From Halothiobacillus sp. (GTDB lineage: Bacteria; Pseudomonadota; Gammaproteobacteria; Halothiobacillales; Halothiobacillaceae): a stretch of DNA of 39,743 bases. Shown here piece by piece: positions 39,382 to 39,743 of the stretch. The position numbers were made by a program, and so were the translations under genes. Position 1 is the stretch's first letter, and each line of letters opens with the position of its first letter. The notes under the pieces were generated by a model, which saw nothing but the letters and a program-made list of their open reading frames with translations, made no database searches and was not told where the DNA came from. The stretch lies in contig JAABTF010000021.1 of NCBI GenBank assembly GCA_011389965.1, positions 1-39,743 of the forward strand. Reading direction: 5' to 3'.

Positions 39382-39743
39382 TCGTCGCCGCGTCACGCTG
39401 GGACTGATCGCCGACACGCACGCCACGCTGGACAGCAACCTGCTGCCCCTGCTGGCCCGGGCGGACGTGATCGTGCATGCCGGCGATCTGCTCGACCCCG
39501 GCGAACTGCGCCAACTCGACCCCCTAACCGGACACGTGGTCGCCGTCCGCGGCAACAACGACACCCCGGCGCAATGGCCGGCCGACACCGAGGTCCTGCT
39601 GGCCACCCTGCCCGAACAGGCCTGCCTGCTGCTGCCGGGCGGGCTGCTGGTCGTCGAGCACGGCCACCGGGTCAATCCGGCCCGCCAGCGCCATGAACGG
39701 CTGCGCCGTCGCCACCCGGAGGCCCGCGCGATCGTGTATGGAC
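39347..39743 (+). CDS. YfcE-like metallophosphoesterase, truncated by window end
   Basis: Read from GTG 39347: LGLIADTHATLDS, VIVHAGDLLDP, VRGNNDTPAQW, VVEHGHRVNP; overlaps the permease 3' end by 35 nt; no stop before window end. Confidence 0.82.
   Translation, partial: MTTHATRLDLSDRRRVTLGLIADTHATLDSNLLPLLARADVIVHAGDLLDPGELRQLDPLTGHVVAVRGNNDTPAQWPADTEVLLATLPEQACLLLPGGLLVVEHGHRVNPARQRHERLRRRHPEARAIVYG

Noticed and set aside
1-39743. CRISPR arrays, tRNA/rRNA genes, prophage or complete IS elements
   Set aside because: None recognised by reading; no regularly spaced repeats, cloverleaf-like sequences or transposase motifs were found.

Overview
GC-rich bacterial chromosome segment, gammaproteobacteria-like by gene content, with dense and mostly housekeeping gene order. 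From left to right: lysA; a peroxiredoxin-glutaredoxin hybrid plus glutathione reductase; a MetR-like regulator; a GGDEF/degenerate-EAL protein with a periplasmic CxxCH motif; a Tat-exported aldo/keto reductase; a DUF6064-like membrane protein; a PLD-VTT fusion with an EEP-family phosphatase; engB; a diheme cytochrome c with ResB/ResC (system II cytochrome c maturation); a dsbA-like / acetolactate synthase-like / EEP operon; a GGDEF protein; ubiD and the hemCDXY block (minus strand); a thioredoxin-fold protein; a three-gene MNIO (DUF692) RiPP cluster of bufferin/HvfA type; radC, ung, pdxH, an esterase, an AT-richer ORFan, argH, an AlgZ/AlgR-like two-component system, a Cys-rich SO_0444-type permease, and a truncated YfcE-like phosphoesterase. 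The most interesting signals are: (1) the small MNIO RiPP cluster, whose precursor has only two Cys in a divergent CGSGQCG motif and a very acidic tail; (2) a near-complete OxyR tetrad (ATAG-N7-CTAT-N7-ATCG-N7-CAAT) upstream of the peroxiredoxin; (3) overlapping, mutually exclusive hairpins between the peroxiredoxin and glutathione reductase genes; (4) a 175-bp MITE-like palindrome with a solo copy of its end elsewhere in the window; (5) a REPIN that supplies the radC stop codon; (6) an AT-rich orphan gene island. No tRNA, rRNA, CRISPR or intact IS transposase was seen. All family assignments come from reading motifs, not from database searches.
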